From Phycisphaerales bacterium (GTDB lineage: Bacteria > Planctomycetota > Phycisphaerae > UBA1845 > UTPLA1): 64,000 bases of DNA. Where the stretch lies: positions 5,332,001-5,396,000 of the forward strand of contig JACKHI010000001.1 in NCBI GenBank assembly GCA_020639075.1, given 5' to 3'. Position numbers and translations under genes: made by a program. This document shows, one piece after another, positions 18,332 to 27,835 of the stretch. The notes under the pieces were generated by a model. That model worked only from the letters and a program-made list of their open reading frames with translations. It made no database searches and had not been told where the DNA came from. Within the stretch, counting starts at the first letter, position 1. The number at the start of each line of letters is the position of its first letter.

Positions 18332-19566
18332 GCGCTGATTACCACTTGTTCGAATGCTACGGCGTCGAGCTGGAGTACATGATCGTCGACGCGAAGACGC
18401 TGGACGTCTTCCCGGCATCGGATCGCGTCCTGCACGCGATCGCCGGCGCCTATGAGTCCGAAGTTGAAATCGGTGAATTAAGCTGGTCCAACGAACTGGC
18501 CCTCCACGTCATCGAGCTCAAGACGAACGGGCCCGCCGCGATTCTGTCCGACCTTGCGGAGAAGTTCGACGCCAGCGTCCGCCGGATCAACGACCTGCTG
18601 CGACCGCTCGGCGGCCGCCTGATGCCGACGGCCATGCACCCGTGGATGGATCCGCATACGCAGACGCGGCTATGGCCCCATGAATACAGCCCGGTATATG
18701 AAGCGTTCAATCGCATCTTCGACTGCCGAGGTCACGGCTGGTCCAATCTCCAGTCGACGCATTTGAATCTCCCGTTCTCCGGCGATGAGGAATTCGGTCG
18801 ACTGCACGCCGCCATTCGCCTGTTGATGCCGATCCTGCCCGCACTCGCCGCCAGTTCGCCGATTATGGATGGCAGCCCGACGGGGCTCATCGACACGCGC
18901 CTCGAAACGTATCGCGGCAATTCGCGCAAGATTCCGTCCGTTTCCGGCCAGGTCATCCCTGAAGCCGCATTCACACGCGCGGACTACGATCGAATGATTC
19001 TCCAGCATATCTACAAGGATTTGGCTCCGCACGATCCGGAGGGCATCCTGCGCTTCGAGTGGGCCAACGCTCGCGGTGCGATCGCGCGCTTCGACCGAAA
19101 CGCGATCGAGATCCGAACGCTCGACGTGCAGGAATGTCCCACGGCCGACTTGGCGATCCTCCAACTGATCGTTGCCGCTCTCAGGGCTCTTGTAGAGGAG
19201 CGACTGTGTTCGTTCGAATCGCAGAAAGCCTGGACGGTCGCCGCCCTGGCCGAGTTGCATATGCGCGTGGTGCGCGAAGGCGAATTTGCAATCATCGATG
19301 ACTTGGCGTACCTCAAAGCCCTCGGGCTCGATGTCACGACGCGGTATACAGTTCGCGACGTCTGGCGGCACCTCTTCGAGGCCACGCACGCAACATCGGG
19401 TGCTTCGTCGACAACGCAAGCGGCAATGCAGATCATCATCGAGAACGGTCCGTTATCGAGACGCATCCTGAAGCGTCTCGGCGGCGATCCCAGTCGCGCG
19501 GCGATCGAATCGGCTTATCGCGAGGCGTGCGACTGTCTCGAACAAGGGACCCTTTTTCGTGGATAG
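18328..19566 (+). CDS. GCS2-type carboxylate-amine ligase (glutamate-cysteine ligase family)
   Basis: 412 residues, GTG start overlapping the RimK-like gene. CYGVELEYMIVDAKT at the N-terminus, HVIELKTNGP, and later LRFEWANARGAIARF and AIEIRTLDVQECP are typical of GCS2/YbdK ligases, which share the glutamine-synthetase fold and form an amide with glutamate or a similar acid. Here it is paired with an RLAN-RimK ligase, so it probably makes one bond of a small peptide or modifies a peptide tail and does not make glutathione; that is inference. Confidence 0.88.
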   Translation: MSADYHLFECYGVELEYMIVDAKTLDVFPASDRVLHAIAGAYESEVEIGELSWSNELALHVIELKTNGPAAILSDLAEKFDASVRRINDLLRPLGGRLMPTAMHPWMDPHTQTRLWPHEYSPVYEAFNRIFDCRGHGWSNLQSTHLNLPFSGDEEFGRLHAAIRLLMPILPALAASSPIMDGSPTGLIDTRLETYRGNSRKIPSVSGQVIPEAAFTRADYDRMILQHIYKDLAPHDPEGILRFEWANARGAIARFDRNAIEIRTLDVQECPTADLAILQLIVAALRALVEERLCSFESQKAWTVAALAELHMRVVREGEFAIIDDLAYLKALGLDVTTRYTVRDVWRHLFEATHATSGASSTTQAAMQIIIENGPLSRRILKRLGGDPSRAAIESAYREACDCLEQGTLFRG

Positions 19567-19695
19567 GGAACCTCGCGACCCGCAATCGCTCGCCGATCAG
19601 GCGCCGCTCGTCGCTCGGAGTCGCGACTGTTATTTGCCGGCACCATTGCGGGGCCGACGATGCGCGATCCCCAGCGTAGGCAGCGGGGCGCACGC

Positions 19696-20421
19696 ATGAA
19701 GAGCGATCGCGAATACTCGTTGATCGTTTCGTGCGAGCACGCCGGCAACAGTGTGCCGCGAGAGTACCGGGCGCTGTTTCGGAGCAGGACGGCGCGCCAA
19801 GCGCTGACGTCACATCGCGGATGGGACCCCGGTTCGCTCGCAATCGGCCGGCGGCTTTCAAGGGCTTTCAATGCGCCGCTTATCGTCAACCCGATCACGC
19901 GACTGCTCGTCGAAGTCAATCGATCGCCCGGCCACGCGAAGCAATTCTCTGAGTTCTCCAGAGAACTGCCGACGACAGAACGTCAATCGTTGATTGAAAC
20001 GATCTACGATCCCCATCGGTATCGCGTTGAGACCGCGATTCGCGAGGCGCTGCAAGCCGATCGCGTCGCGCTCCACATCGGTTCGCACACATTCGTACCC
20101 GCGCTGAACGGTGAGACGCGTAACGCCGATATTGGTCTGCTCTATGATCCTCGCAGACCTGTCGAAAAGGCGTTTTGCACGCGATGGCAGGAGTCCCTGA
20201 GGGCAATTGCGCCGGACATTCGCGTCCGACGAAACTACCCTTATCTCGGCAATGCCGACGGCCTCACGACATTCTTGCGCAGACACTTGAGGACGCCGCG
20301 ATATCTCGGCATCGAGCTCGAAGTGAACCAGCGATTGCTCGCGCCGTCAATGAAAACGCAGTGGACGGCGCATCTGCGAGCAATTGTCCGAAGCCTTCAG
20401 ACTGTCGTACGCGAGCACTGA
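19696..20421 (+). CDS. N-formylglutamate amidohydrolase family protein
   Basis: 241 residues from the ATG at 19696; an earlier in-frame start at 19660 gives an Arg-rich extension. SLIVSCEHAGNSVP near the N-terminus, EVNRSPGHAKQF and ALHIGSHTFVP hold the likely zinc ligands and catalytic Glu/His of the FGase fold. In the histidine pathway such enzymes free glutamate from N-formylglutamate. Here the gene follows two amidoligases, so it may hydrolyse a related amide in that cluster. It is convergent with the next gene, 7 bases away. Confidence 0.84.
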   Translation: MKSDREYSLIVSCEHAGNSVPREYRALFRSRTARQALTSHRGWDPGSLAIGRRLSRAFNAPLIVNPITRLLVEVNRSPGHAKQFSEFSRELPTTERQSLIETIYDPHRYRVETAIREALQADRVALHIGSHTFVPALNGETRNADIGLLYDPRRPVEKAFCTRWQESLRAIAPDIRVRRNYPYLGNADGLTTFLRRHLRTPRYLGIELEVNQRLLAPSMKTQWTAHLRAIVRSLQTVVREH

Positions 20422-20428
20422 CGCCCGC

Positions 20429-22018
20429 TCAACCTTCGCAAATGCCGCCTGCCAGCACCACCGATACGAATGCACTCACGTCGCCCATGTCGACCGCGCC
20501 ATCCTGGTTCATATCCGAGCACTTGCACACGAGCGGATCAGCGCCCAAGAGGCAGTCCGTCATCGCCTGGATATCGCCGGAATCGATGATGTTGTCACCG
20601 TTGGCGTCGCCATGGCACGTGGCGCATGGCAGGCATGGATTCGGGTCGCAAGGCACGCCCGCTCCGAAAAACTCTCGCCCGGCGATAAAGCAGTTGTAGG
20701 CGGGCGCCATGCCGCAGAAACCGTCCAGACAACATGCACCCGGATCGCACGCGCCGCTCGCGCAATCAGATCCTGCTATAAACAGCCCGGCGAGCGAACT
20801 GCACTCGGTCTCTGAAACATCGAGACAGCCCGCATCCGTGCAACACGCGCCCGGAACGCAACTGTTTGCCGAACACTGTGTATTCGCGCCGAGCCACGTG
20901 TCAGATCCCGTGCAGGCGGCCGCCGTCACATCGTTTTCGCAACCGCCTTCGAAGCGGCAGCACGCGCCCATGGGCGGTGCGCCGCACGGGAATCCCTCGC
21001 ACGTCGTCCCGCTGCCGAGGTACTCGCCGCCGACCTGCACGCACGCAATCTGGAATTCCGTCGTGCATGTTGCGCCGCGGCAACACGCACCCACGTCGCA
21101 GACGCCGCCGGCGCAAGTCGTATCGTTCCCCGCATAGAGGCCGCCGCTCATCGCACACTGAGCCGCTGTCAGGTCGTTCAGGCAACCGAATTCCGTTGTG
21201 CAGCATGCACCTGTCGGATCCATCGGCTCGCCACAGGGATCGCCTTCGCAAGTCGTTCCATCACCGAGATAGACGCGCCCCAGTTCTTCCGTGCAGTTCT
21301 CCGGCACCGTCACAACGCAGTTCGTCCCCGAACAGCATGCGCCGCTCGGCGGTGCACACAGGCCCGCGGTGCAGGCGCCGCCGATGAACTGGCCGCCCTG
21401 GCTTGCGCAGTCGGATGGAATCAGCGAGACGCAGCTTGTCCCGACACAACAGGCGCCGACATCGCACGGCGCCGGCTGATCCGAGCACGACGTATTCGCA
21501 CCTGCCCAGACGCGACCGCCGCTGATGCAGTCCGCTTCAAGCTGGCCATCGAAGCACGCGCCGTTGTCACAGCAGGCGCCCGTCGGCGGCGGTCCGCACG
21601 GCGCGCTCAGGCAGAGCACATCGGCGAAGAATGTCGCGCCGTCCAGATTGGCGCAACGGTTCGCTGTCGTATCAAGGCACTGACCTTCGAGCGTGCAGCA
21701 TGCACCGCAAAACCCCTCCGTGCACGTTGCGCCGGATTCGAATACGCCGCCTTGTTGGGCACACGAGAATTGTGAAACCTCCACGCAGCCTTCGACGGTG
21801 CAACAGGCGCCGATTTCGCACCGAAAGGCGTCGTTCGCGCACGATGTTCCGTCACCGAGATACTCTCCGCCGCTTGCCGAGCAGAATAGCGGCGAGCGAT
21901 CTTCGCACGTGCCGCCGAGGCAGCACGCACCGTTCTGGGCGCGAACAGACTGCCAGCTCCCGAAACTCACGACGGCGACGATGATCATTGATATGCGCGA
22001 GAGTACGTTTCGATGCAT
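20429..22018 (-). CDS. secreted protein: 11 Cys-rich GACC repeats plus dockerin-like end
   Basis: 529 residues. A signal peptide (ISMIIVAVVSFGSWQSVRAQ) is followed by 11 repeats of about 40-50 residues, each opening with GACC and holding roughly 6 Cys, e.g. GACCTVEGCVEV and GACCRGATCTTE. The last ~65 residues hold two EF-hand-like loops (DANGDNIIDSGD and DMNQDGAVDMGD), the pattern of a type I dockerin. The ATG at 22018 has an AGGGGAAG site. Cysteine spacing suggests many disulphides and an extracellular place. Function unknown; such repeats are common in Planctomycetota. Confidence 0.85.
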   Translation of the reverse strand: MHRNVLSRISMIIVAVVSFGSWQSVRAQNGACCLGGTCEDRSPLFCSASGGEYLGDGTSCANDAFRCEIGACCTVEGCVEVSQFSCAQQGGVFESGATCTEGFCGACCTLEGQCLDTTANRCANLDGATFFADVLCLSAPCGPPPTGACCDNGACFDGQLEADCISGGRVWAGANTSCSDQPAPCDVGACCVGTSCVSLIPSDCASQGGQFIGGACTAGLCAPPSGACCSGTNCVVTVPENCTEELGRVYLGDGTTCEGDPCGEPMDPTGACCTTEFGCLNDLTAAQCAMSGGLYAGNDTTCAGGVCDVGACCRGATCTTEFQIACVQVGGEYLGSGTTCEGFPCGAPPMGACCRFEGGCENDVTAAACTGSDTWLGANTQCSANSCVPGACCTDAGCLDVSETECSSLAGLFIAGSDCASGACDPGACCLDGFCGMAPAYNCFIAGREFFGAGVPCDPNPCLPCATCHGDANGDNIIDSGDIQAMTDCLLGADPLVCKCSDMNQDGAVDMGDVSAFVSVVLAGGICEG

Positions 22019-22097
22019 AATCTTCCCCTCTGGCTTGAGTCCATCAAATTGCATTGACGAAAGAAACAGCCCGCCGATTCGCAGGATTGAGCGAGAG

Positions 22098-22940
22098 TCA
22101 GGGGCAGCCTGTCAGCAGGCAGGCCACAAAGTCGGAAATATCGTTCGTGTCGATCGACAAATCGTTGTTAACATCCGCCTGCGACAGCTGGCAAAATGGA
22201 TACGTACCGGGATACGACGCGGCATCGACAAGGGCGAGTGAAAATGGCGCGACATCACGACCGTCGACGACGCCGTCGCAATTCAGATCTCCGCGAAGCT
22301 GAATCGTATCGTCCACTGTAAAGAACAACGTCGAAACCACCGGCAGGGCGGCGGCCGGGCTGACGGGAGACGCCGCAGGCGCAGTATTTACGGCGTCAAA
22401 CGTATTGACGACGATATTCTCCATCGACACGGCGTAGGAGCCCGACGTGCCCGGGGCCGAGAATGAGCCTTCGGCGATCGTAATCGGACCGGGCTGACCG
22501 ACTTCCGCATCGACATCCACCGACTGGCCCATGATCGCTCCCGCCTGTCCGAACCCGTTCTGTGCGCCCCCGATCTGACGCAGATTTCTCGCGCCGGGCT
22601 CTCCATCCAATGTACCGGCATAACCGCCGCCTGGATTCGCGAATCCACTCGGCGCCGCGAATTTCACCATTGACGAAGGTACACCCACCGCCGGGGCCAG
22701 ATCGAACAATTGCGGATTGCCGGCGGATTGCACCAGATCGACGAGGATCAACGCCAATCCGGCGTTATCCCCTTCGGAGACTTCCGCCTCGATGCGCCAG
22801 TCGATTTGCGATCCTGGTGCAAGAGTCGCGTTTGCTTGTGGAGAAATCAAACGAATGGTCACAAATCCATTGGCGCGCAACGAATCGGCTGCGATGAGCA
22901 AATAAATGGCTGCTATGACAGCGGCAATCCTGCGTGACAT
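22098..22940 (-). CDS. secreted protein with dockerin-like C-terminus
   Basis: 280 residues from the ATG at 22940 (site CGGAGAAG). A signal peptide ending near DSLRANG is followed by a beta-rich, Gly/Ala/Pro-rich domain without a family I recognise. The C-terminal ~65 residues have two EF-hand-like calcium loops, DLNCDGVVDGRD and DVNNDLSIDTND, and end in TGCP. It follows the GACC-repeat gene's upstream side on the same strand with 79 bases between them and is divergent from the larger GACC/dockerin gene. Confidence 0.82.
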   Translation of the reverse strand: MSRRIAAVIAAIYLLIAADSLRANGFVTIRLISPQANATLAPGSQIDWRIEAEVSEGDNAGLALILVDLVQSAGNPQLFDLAPAVGVPSSMVKFAAPSGFANPGGGYAGTLDGEPGARNLRQIGGAQNGFGQAGAIMGQSVDVDAEVGQPGPITIAEGSFSAPGTSGSYAVSMENIVVNTFDAVNTAPAASPVSPAAALPVVSTLFFTVDDTIQLRGDLNCDGVVDGRDVAPFSLALVDAASYPGTYPFCQLSQADVNNDLSIDTNDISDFVACLLTGCP

Positions 22941-23187
22941 GCACAACTTCTCCGTCTCTGGCTCGCCGGAAAAGAGGCGTTTGTCCCAGCCTCGATCGCG
23001 ACACTTCTGATTTTGATCCAGCATCGGCTTGAAACAAACGTGCATTTCATGCTAACGTTGTCAAGTGGCGGATTCAATGATTTCTCGCTCGATCCGCTAT
23101 TTTCGTGTCCTGGATCCATCCACGCGAAAAGCTCGGAAAACTGAGCCGATTCTCCGAGTAGGACATTTGCAGGAGGTTCTGCGAATT

Positions 23188-25938
23188 ATGAATCGACCAG
23201 TCTTCCGCTGCGCGCTTGTTGTCGCTATCTGGGGCACGTCGCTGCAGTTCGTTTACGCTGACGCGTCGTCACAAACGGATGGGAACAGCGCCGATGAGAG
23301 CGCGCCTCCAGCTCATCGTGTGACTTATGCCGATCGACTGGATGAGGCAGGCCGCGTGCTGCCAGACGCCCATCCGACTACTTCCGGCAGTGCGGCGGTA
23401 ACGACGGAGCGCCTCGCGCCCCATGCCGACACCAACCCGGAATTGATCGGCAATCCCGACTCAGCCCCTGGCGCGCCGCGAGGAATCTTGACGGGCGCCT
23501 GCTGCTTCGGCGAGCCCAATTGCGTCATCTCCAGCGAGGCCGCCTGCGTTGCGGAAGGACTTCGATGGCTCGGCCCCGACACGACGTGCGACGCCTGCCC
23601 GCAACTCCCGCATTGTCCGGGCGATTCGCTTTTCGCTCAGAGTCCAGGCAATCCGTTTGAATTCGACGGCGCCGGCGTATCAGAGGCGGCTGCAAATCTC
23701 CAACGATTCGAGAAGTTCTACGACATCGTCGGGCCGATCACGCGCGTCACGTTCTGGGGATTCGATCTCGGCATCTCGCCGAACGGCCAGTTCTTCGAGT
23801 GCGTCGAGAGCGATAACACGTTTCAAGTCTCGCTGCATCCCGATGTCGGTAATCGACCCGCGGCGGCGACGTGCTCCTACACGCTGCAGGCCACGCGAAC
23901 ACCGACGGGCATTTATTACATCAACGGATTCGAGCTGAATGAGTATGAAGTCGCGCTTCCGACGCCCTGCATTCTGACGCGTGGTTGGATCTCCATCGTC
24001 GGCCAGGGCGATGCGACGTGCAATTTTGTATGGACGTCGCCGCCCGGTCCCGTCGCGGACGACTTCTCGATCTGCGTCGGCTGCACGGAAGTCGTACAGG
24101 GGATCGATCTCGCCGTCTGCCTTCGCGGCACGTTTGCAGGCGTCTTCGGCGCCTGCTGCGATGCTGCCGACGGCACGTGTACGGATAACGTCGAGATTTT
24201 CCAGTGCATCGGGCCCACGCAGAGGTTCACGCCGGATACGCTTTGCGCCGATCTGTCGCCCGCCTGCGGTGTTGTCACGGGCGCATGCTGCGGCGGAGAA
24301 ATCACGCGCGCCATTAATTGCGAAGACGGCGTCACAGAGGCCGATTGCCAGAATCCGGACTTCCGATTCGAACCGGATTCCGTATGCCAGTTTCTTGAGC
24401 CCGCCTGCGGCGAAGTGGAAGGCCCTTGCTGCATCGGGTCCATTTCGTGCGTCGTCACGACCCAGGCGGTCTGCAATGATGAGGGATGGACATGGCTCGG
24501 GCCGGATGCGACTTGTGCCGATTGCCCGTCCCATCCGCCGTGCCCGCCGAACACGCTATTCGCCCAGCCGCCGTTGGACATCGGCCTCGGACCGTCGCTC
24601 TACACGTCGGAGAATTCCAGGCAGGCGACTGTGTACGACGATTTCGTCGGCGTGGCGGGTCTGATCACTGATGTTCAGTTCTACGGCGTTGATCTTCAGC
24701 CCGTCGGTCCGCTGACGTTTATCGAATGTGAGGAGCCGATTCCCGATTTCGAGATCACATTCTACGAGGATCAGGGCAATGCGCCGGGGGCTGTTGTGTC
24801 GACGCAGTTTATTCCGGCCATTCGCACGCCGACCGGGATTGTCTATCGCGGCGCGGAATACAACCTCTACCAGGCCGAGTTGATCACGCCAGTTGCCATG
24901 ACGCGCGGCTGGATTTCCATCGTCGGATTCGGTTCACCGACGTGTTACTTCCTGTGGGCGCCGGCGGCCGATACGTCGGGCGGATCCGTTCGCGAACTGC
25001 CTGAATACCGCAGGCCATTCAGACAGGACGGGAATTTCGCGTTCTGTTTGATAGGCGACGTCGGCGGTGCAATCGGCGCTTGCTGCAACCAGGCCAACGG
25101 CGCCTGCGCGAACAATGTCGCCATCGAAAACTGCGTCGGCCCAAACGATCGGTTTGCCGTTGACAACACGTGCCTCGCTGCGATCGCTGACTGCGGGATT
25201 CCGAAAGGCGCTTGCTGCCTCGGCGAACTGGCCTGTCAGTTCGTTACGAATACCGACTGCTCCAGCCTGGGCGGAGAGTTCCTCGGCGTCGATTCGGCCT
25301 GTATCGATTGCTCCTGCAGAGTTTTCTGCCATCCTGACGCCATCGCTGAGGGAGAAGCGATCTGCTCGCCGGCCTTCCAGGATGTGACGAACTACGGTTG
25401 CGACGGACCCTCGCCGATATTCACGACACTCGTTCCCCAGGAAATCTATTGCGGAACGACCGGCGTGGCGTTCGACGGCGAGACCATCATCGCCGACAGC
25501 GATTGGTATCAAGTCGTGCTGACGGAGCCCACGGACGTCTCCTATCGCTTCGAGACCGAGAGCCCCGCGACGATTCGTGTTCTCGACGGCACTGACGGTT
25601 GCCCGGGATTCGTGTTCGACGGCGGCAGCATTGCCCCGTGCACGCCGCTCGATTTATTCCTGTTCATCGGGCCGGGAACATATTGGATTCAGATCGAACC
25701 GATTGGTCCGTCCGACGCATCCGCCTGCGGCGGTGCATACCAACTCACGCCGTTGAATGCTCCGTGCGAAGGAGATTTTGATTTCGATCGCGATGTCGAC
25801 ATGGTCGATTTTGCGTTGTTTCAACCGCAGTTCGGTCTGACGGGCGGGGGGCTGTTCGGCGATCTCAACGGCGATGACGTCATCGATATCACGGATGTCC
25901 ATCTCTTCGAAACCGAACTCGGCGGCGTTTGTCCGTAG
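23188..25938 (+). CDS. large secreted protein with GACC repeats, duplicated domain and dockerin-like end
   Basis: 916 residues; the ATG at 23188 has a perfect AGGAGG site. A signal peptide ends near FVYADA. GACC-type repeats occur six times, one as GPCC. They flank two copies of a ~190-residue domain, recognised by the pairs SLFAQSPGNP/TLFAQPPLD, TRTPTGI/IRTPTGI-type strands and GWISIVGQG/GWISIVGFG. A beta-sandwich-like region (ETESPATIRVLDG) precedes two EF-hand-like loops (DFDFDRDVDMVD, DLNGDDVIDITD). Probably cell-surface or extracellular; function unknown. Confidence 0.85.
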   Translation: MNRPVFRCALVVAIWGTSLQFVYADASSQTDGNSADESAPPAHRVTYADRLDEAGRVLPDAHPTTSGSAAVTTERLAPHADTNPELIGNPDSAPGAPRGILTGACCFGEPNCVISSEAACVAEGLRWLGPDTTCDACPQLPHCPGDSLFAQSPGNPFEFDGAGVSEAAANLQRFEKFYDIVGPITRVTFWGFDLGISPNGQFFECVESDNTFQVSLHPDVGNRPAAATCSYTLQATRTPTGIYYINGFELNEYEVALPTPCILTRGWISIVGQGDATCNFVWTSPPGPVADDFSICVGCTEVVQGIDLAVCLRGTFAGVFGACCDAADGTCTDNVEIFQCIGPTQRFTPDTLCADLSPACGVVTGACCGGEITRAINCEDGVTEADCQNPDFRFEPDSVCQFLEPACGEVEGPCCIGSISCVVTTQAVCNDEGWTWLGPDATCADCPSHPPCPPNTLFAQPPLDIGLGPSLYTSENSRQATVYDDFVGVAGLITDVQFYGVDLQPVGPLTFIECEEPIPDFEITFYEDQGNAPGAVVSTQFIPAIRTPTGIVYRGAEYNLYQAELITPVAMTRGWISIVGFGSPTCYFLWAPAADTSGGSVRELPEYRRPFRQDGNFAFCLIGDVGGAIGACCNQANGACANNVAIENCVGPNDRFAVDNTCLAAIADCGIPKGACCLGELACQFVTNTDCSSLGGEFLGVDSACIDCSCRVFCHPDAIAEGEAICSPAFQDVTNYGCDGPSPIFTTLVPQEIYCGTTGVAFDGETIIADSDWYQVVLTEPTDVSYRFETESPATIRVLDGTDGCPGFVFDGGSIAPCTPLDLFLFIGPGTYWIQIEPIGPSDASACGGAYQLTPLNAPCEGDFDFDRDVDMVDFALFQPQFGLTGGGLFGDLNGDDVIDITDVHLFETELGGVCP

Positions 25939-26062
25939 TTGGCGTCGCGAACTACCGACCGGCAGGCACTTGCCTTTGTGAGGCCCGCGGCAGTAAGGTA
26001 CGAATTCCGACGCCGCTCGAAGCGGACGCCGCGCACGAAGAGAAAAATCGGTTCGTGATCTG

Positions 26063-27835
26063 ATGGGTGAATCGGGCAGGCCATCCAAGATATATCTGGA
26101 CGAGTTATTCGCTGCAGAGGATGCGCGCTTCTACGAGTATCTGCGGGGCGTCAGAGCGCCGACGCTGTTGACGCCGCTCGTCGAACGCCTGAAGAGAGAT
26201 GCTCGGCCGTGGGCACGGGAACAAATTACCGCATATTTCAGCGAGCCGCTCGATTGCCGCGGCCATGAACTTGTCGTCAAGCGGTTGTTCAAGCATGCCG
26301 AGGAGAACGGGCTCGACGGTATCATGGCGGTCTGCGCCGTTGCATTTGATCGGCTCGTGCGGCGGGTTCGTCGGAAGCAGTTTCACTATGATGCCGCGGC
26401 GCGCCGATACCAGCAGAGCATTCGGCTCGTTTGCCCGCGTAACCGGATCGCTGTGCACGCGGTGCATGATCGTCAGTCCAACCTTCCCCACGGTCTCAGT
26501 TACGACGGCTACCGGCAGAAGCCGGGAGATCGCCTTTTCACCTATCGAACGCGATATTACCTGCGACGGCGCGCCTGGCGGTATTTCAGGCGGCTCGGAT
26601 ACATGCATCCGGAACGCTATGTGCCCGCGATCGCGCAGGCGCTTCGATGCTACACGGACGACGACTTCGCGACTGGCGAGAACATCATCGACAACTGGTC
26701 GCTAATGCACGCGTGCTACTTCAACCACGCGGCGCTCCAGTTCACGGCGACGCAAGCGGAGTTGAAGGAAGGGCAGTCGCTCGGTCAGATGCTGGCTGCT
26801 CCGTATCATCTGGACTTGTGGTGCCACACGGATGCGTTCGACATCCTGATCGATCTGCTCGCCGACGCCCGCAGCGGTCTTATCCGGCTGTGGTCGCTAG
26901 AGATGTTGCGCGGGCATCATGAAGCGCTGCTCAAGTCACTGACGCCGGCGCGGTTGATTCCATTGCTGTCGCATGCCGATGAGCGCGTTCAGGGATTCGC
27001 CGCCGAGGCGTTCGCCAATCTGGACAACCTCTCGTCCATTGGTATCGACGACTGGCTTTCGCTGCTGGACACGAAAAGTATCGCCGCGCTGACGCTGATC
27101 TGCGACGCGATGAAACGCCACGTTTCACTCGATCGGCTGACGGCCGAACAGTTGGTCGACCTCGCCTGCGCGCGACCGGCGCCCGTTGCGCAGATGGGCT
27201 TCGACATGGTTCGGAAGCGGCATGAGGCGCGGTCGCTTTCCGCGAAGGAACTGAGTCGGTTGGCGAATGTGGGGTGCGCCGCGATCGCATCGGAGTCCGC
27301 GACCTGGGCGCTGGAGCGCCTCGGCAAGATGGACATGTTCGACGTTGATTACGTGTCGCAATTCTTCGACAGCCTGCAATCCGGGACACGTGCCGCGGCA
27401 ATGACGTGGCTCGACGAATCCTCGCTCGGTTGGAACGAACCCGCATTGTGGGCGCGTTTGATCGAGACGCCGTTCGACGATGTGCGTTTTGGCGTTGTTC
27501 GGCGACTGGAGCAACGGCAGCACCTGCCGGGTCGCCATGAAGCGGATCGGCTGGCGCCCTTGTGGGCGGCTGTCATACTTGGCGTGCATCGCGGCGGCCG
27601 CCGAAAGCCGGACGCGTTGCGCCAGCTTGTTCGCGCCATCGTCGATGATCCGGCGCAGGCAAAGCGATTATTGCCGATCGTTGTGATTGCGGTCCGATCG
27701 ATTCGACCGGCGGAACGCCGTGCGGCACTGTCTGCCGTCGCGTCGATGCTGGCTGACGCTCCGGAACAATTGGCTCTCGTCGGCGAGATGATCCCGGAAC
27801 TGGAAGTGCCCGCATTAATAGGGGAGTCGACGTAA
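26063..27835 (+). CDS. ARM/HEAT-like helical-repeat protein of the retron
   Basis: 590 residues. The N-terminal ~200 residues are very basic (FDRLVRRVRRKQFHYDAAARRYQ, YYLRRRAWRYFRRLGY) and could bind nucleic acid. From about 230 on the protein is a series of paired helices rich in Leu/Ala (LIDLLADARSGLIRLWSLEML, LIPLLSHADERVQGFAAEAF), an ARM/HEAT-type solenoid. There is no catalytic motif I recognise. Its stop and the next start share a base (TAATG), so it is coupled to the WH-SWIM gene. This pair next to a retron RT fits a retron type that I recall being described with ARM and WHSWIM proteins. Confidence 0.8.
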   Translation: MGESGRPSKIYLDELFAAEDARFYEYLRGVRAPTLLTPLVERLKRDARPWAREQITAYFSEPLDCRGHELVVKRLFKHAEENGLDGIMAVCAVAFDRLVRRVRRKQFHYDAAARRYQQSIRLVCPRNRIAVHAVHDRQSNLPHGLSYDGYRQKPGDRLFTYRTRYYLRRRAWRYFRRLGYMHPERYVPAIAQALRCYTDDDFATGENIIDNWSLMHACYFNHAALQFTATQAELKEGQSLGQMLAAPYHLDLWCHTDAFDILIDLLADARSGLIRLWSLEMLRGHHEALLKSLTPARLIPLLSHADERVQGFAAEAFANLDNLSSIGIDDWLSLLDTKSIAALTLICDAMKRHVSLDRLTAEQLVDLACARPAPVAQMGFDMVRKRHEARSLSAKELSRLANVGCAAIASESATWALERLGKMDMFDVDYVSQFFDSLQSGTRAAAMTWLDESSLGWNEPALWARLIETPFDDVRFGVVRRLEQRQHLPGRHEADRLAPLWAAVILGVHRGGRRKPDALRQLVRAIVDDPAQAKRLLPIVVIAVRSIRPAERRAALSAVASMLADAPEQLALVGEMIPELEVPALIGEST

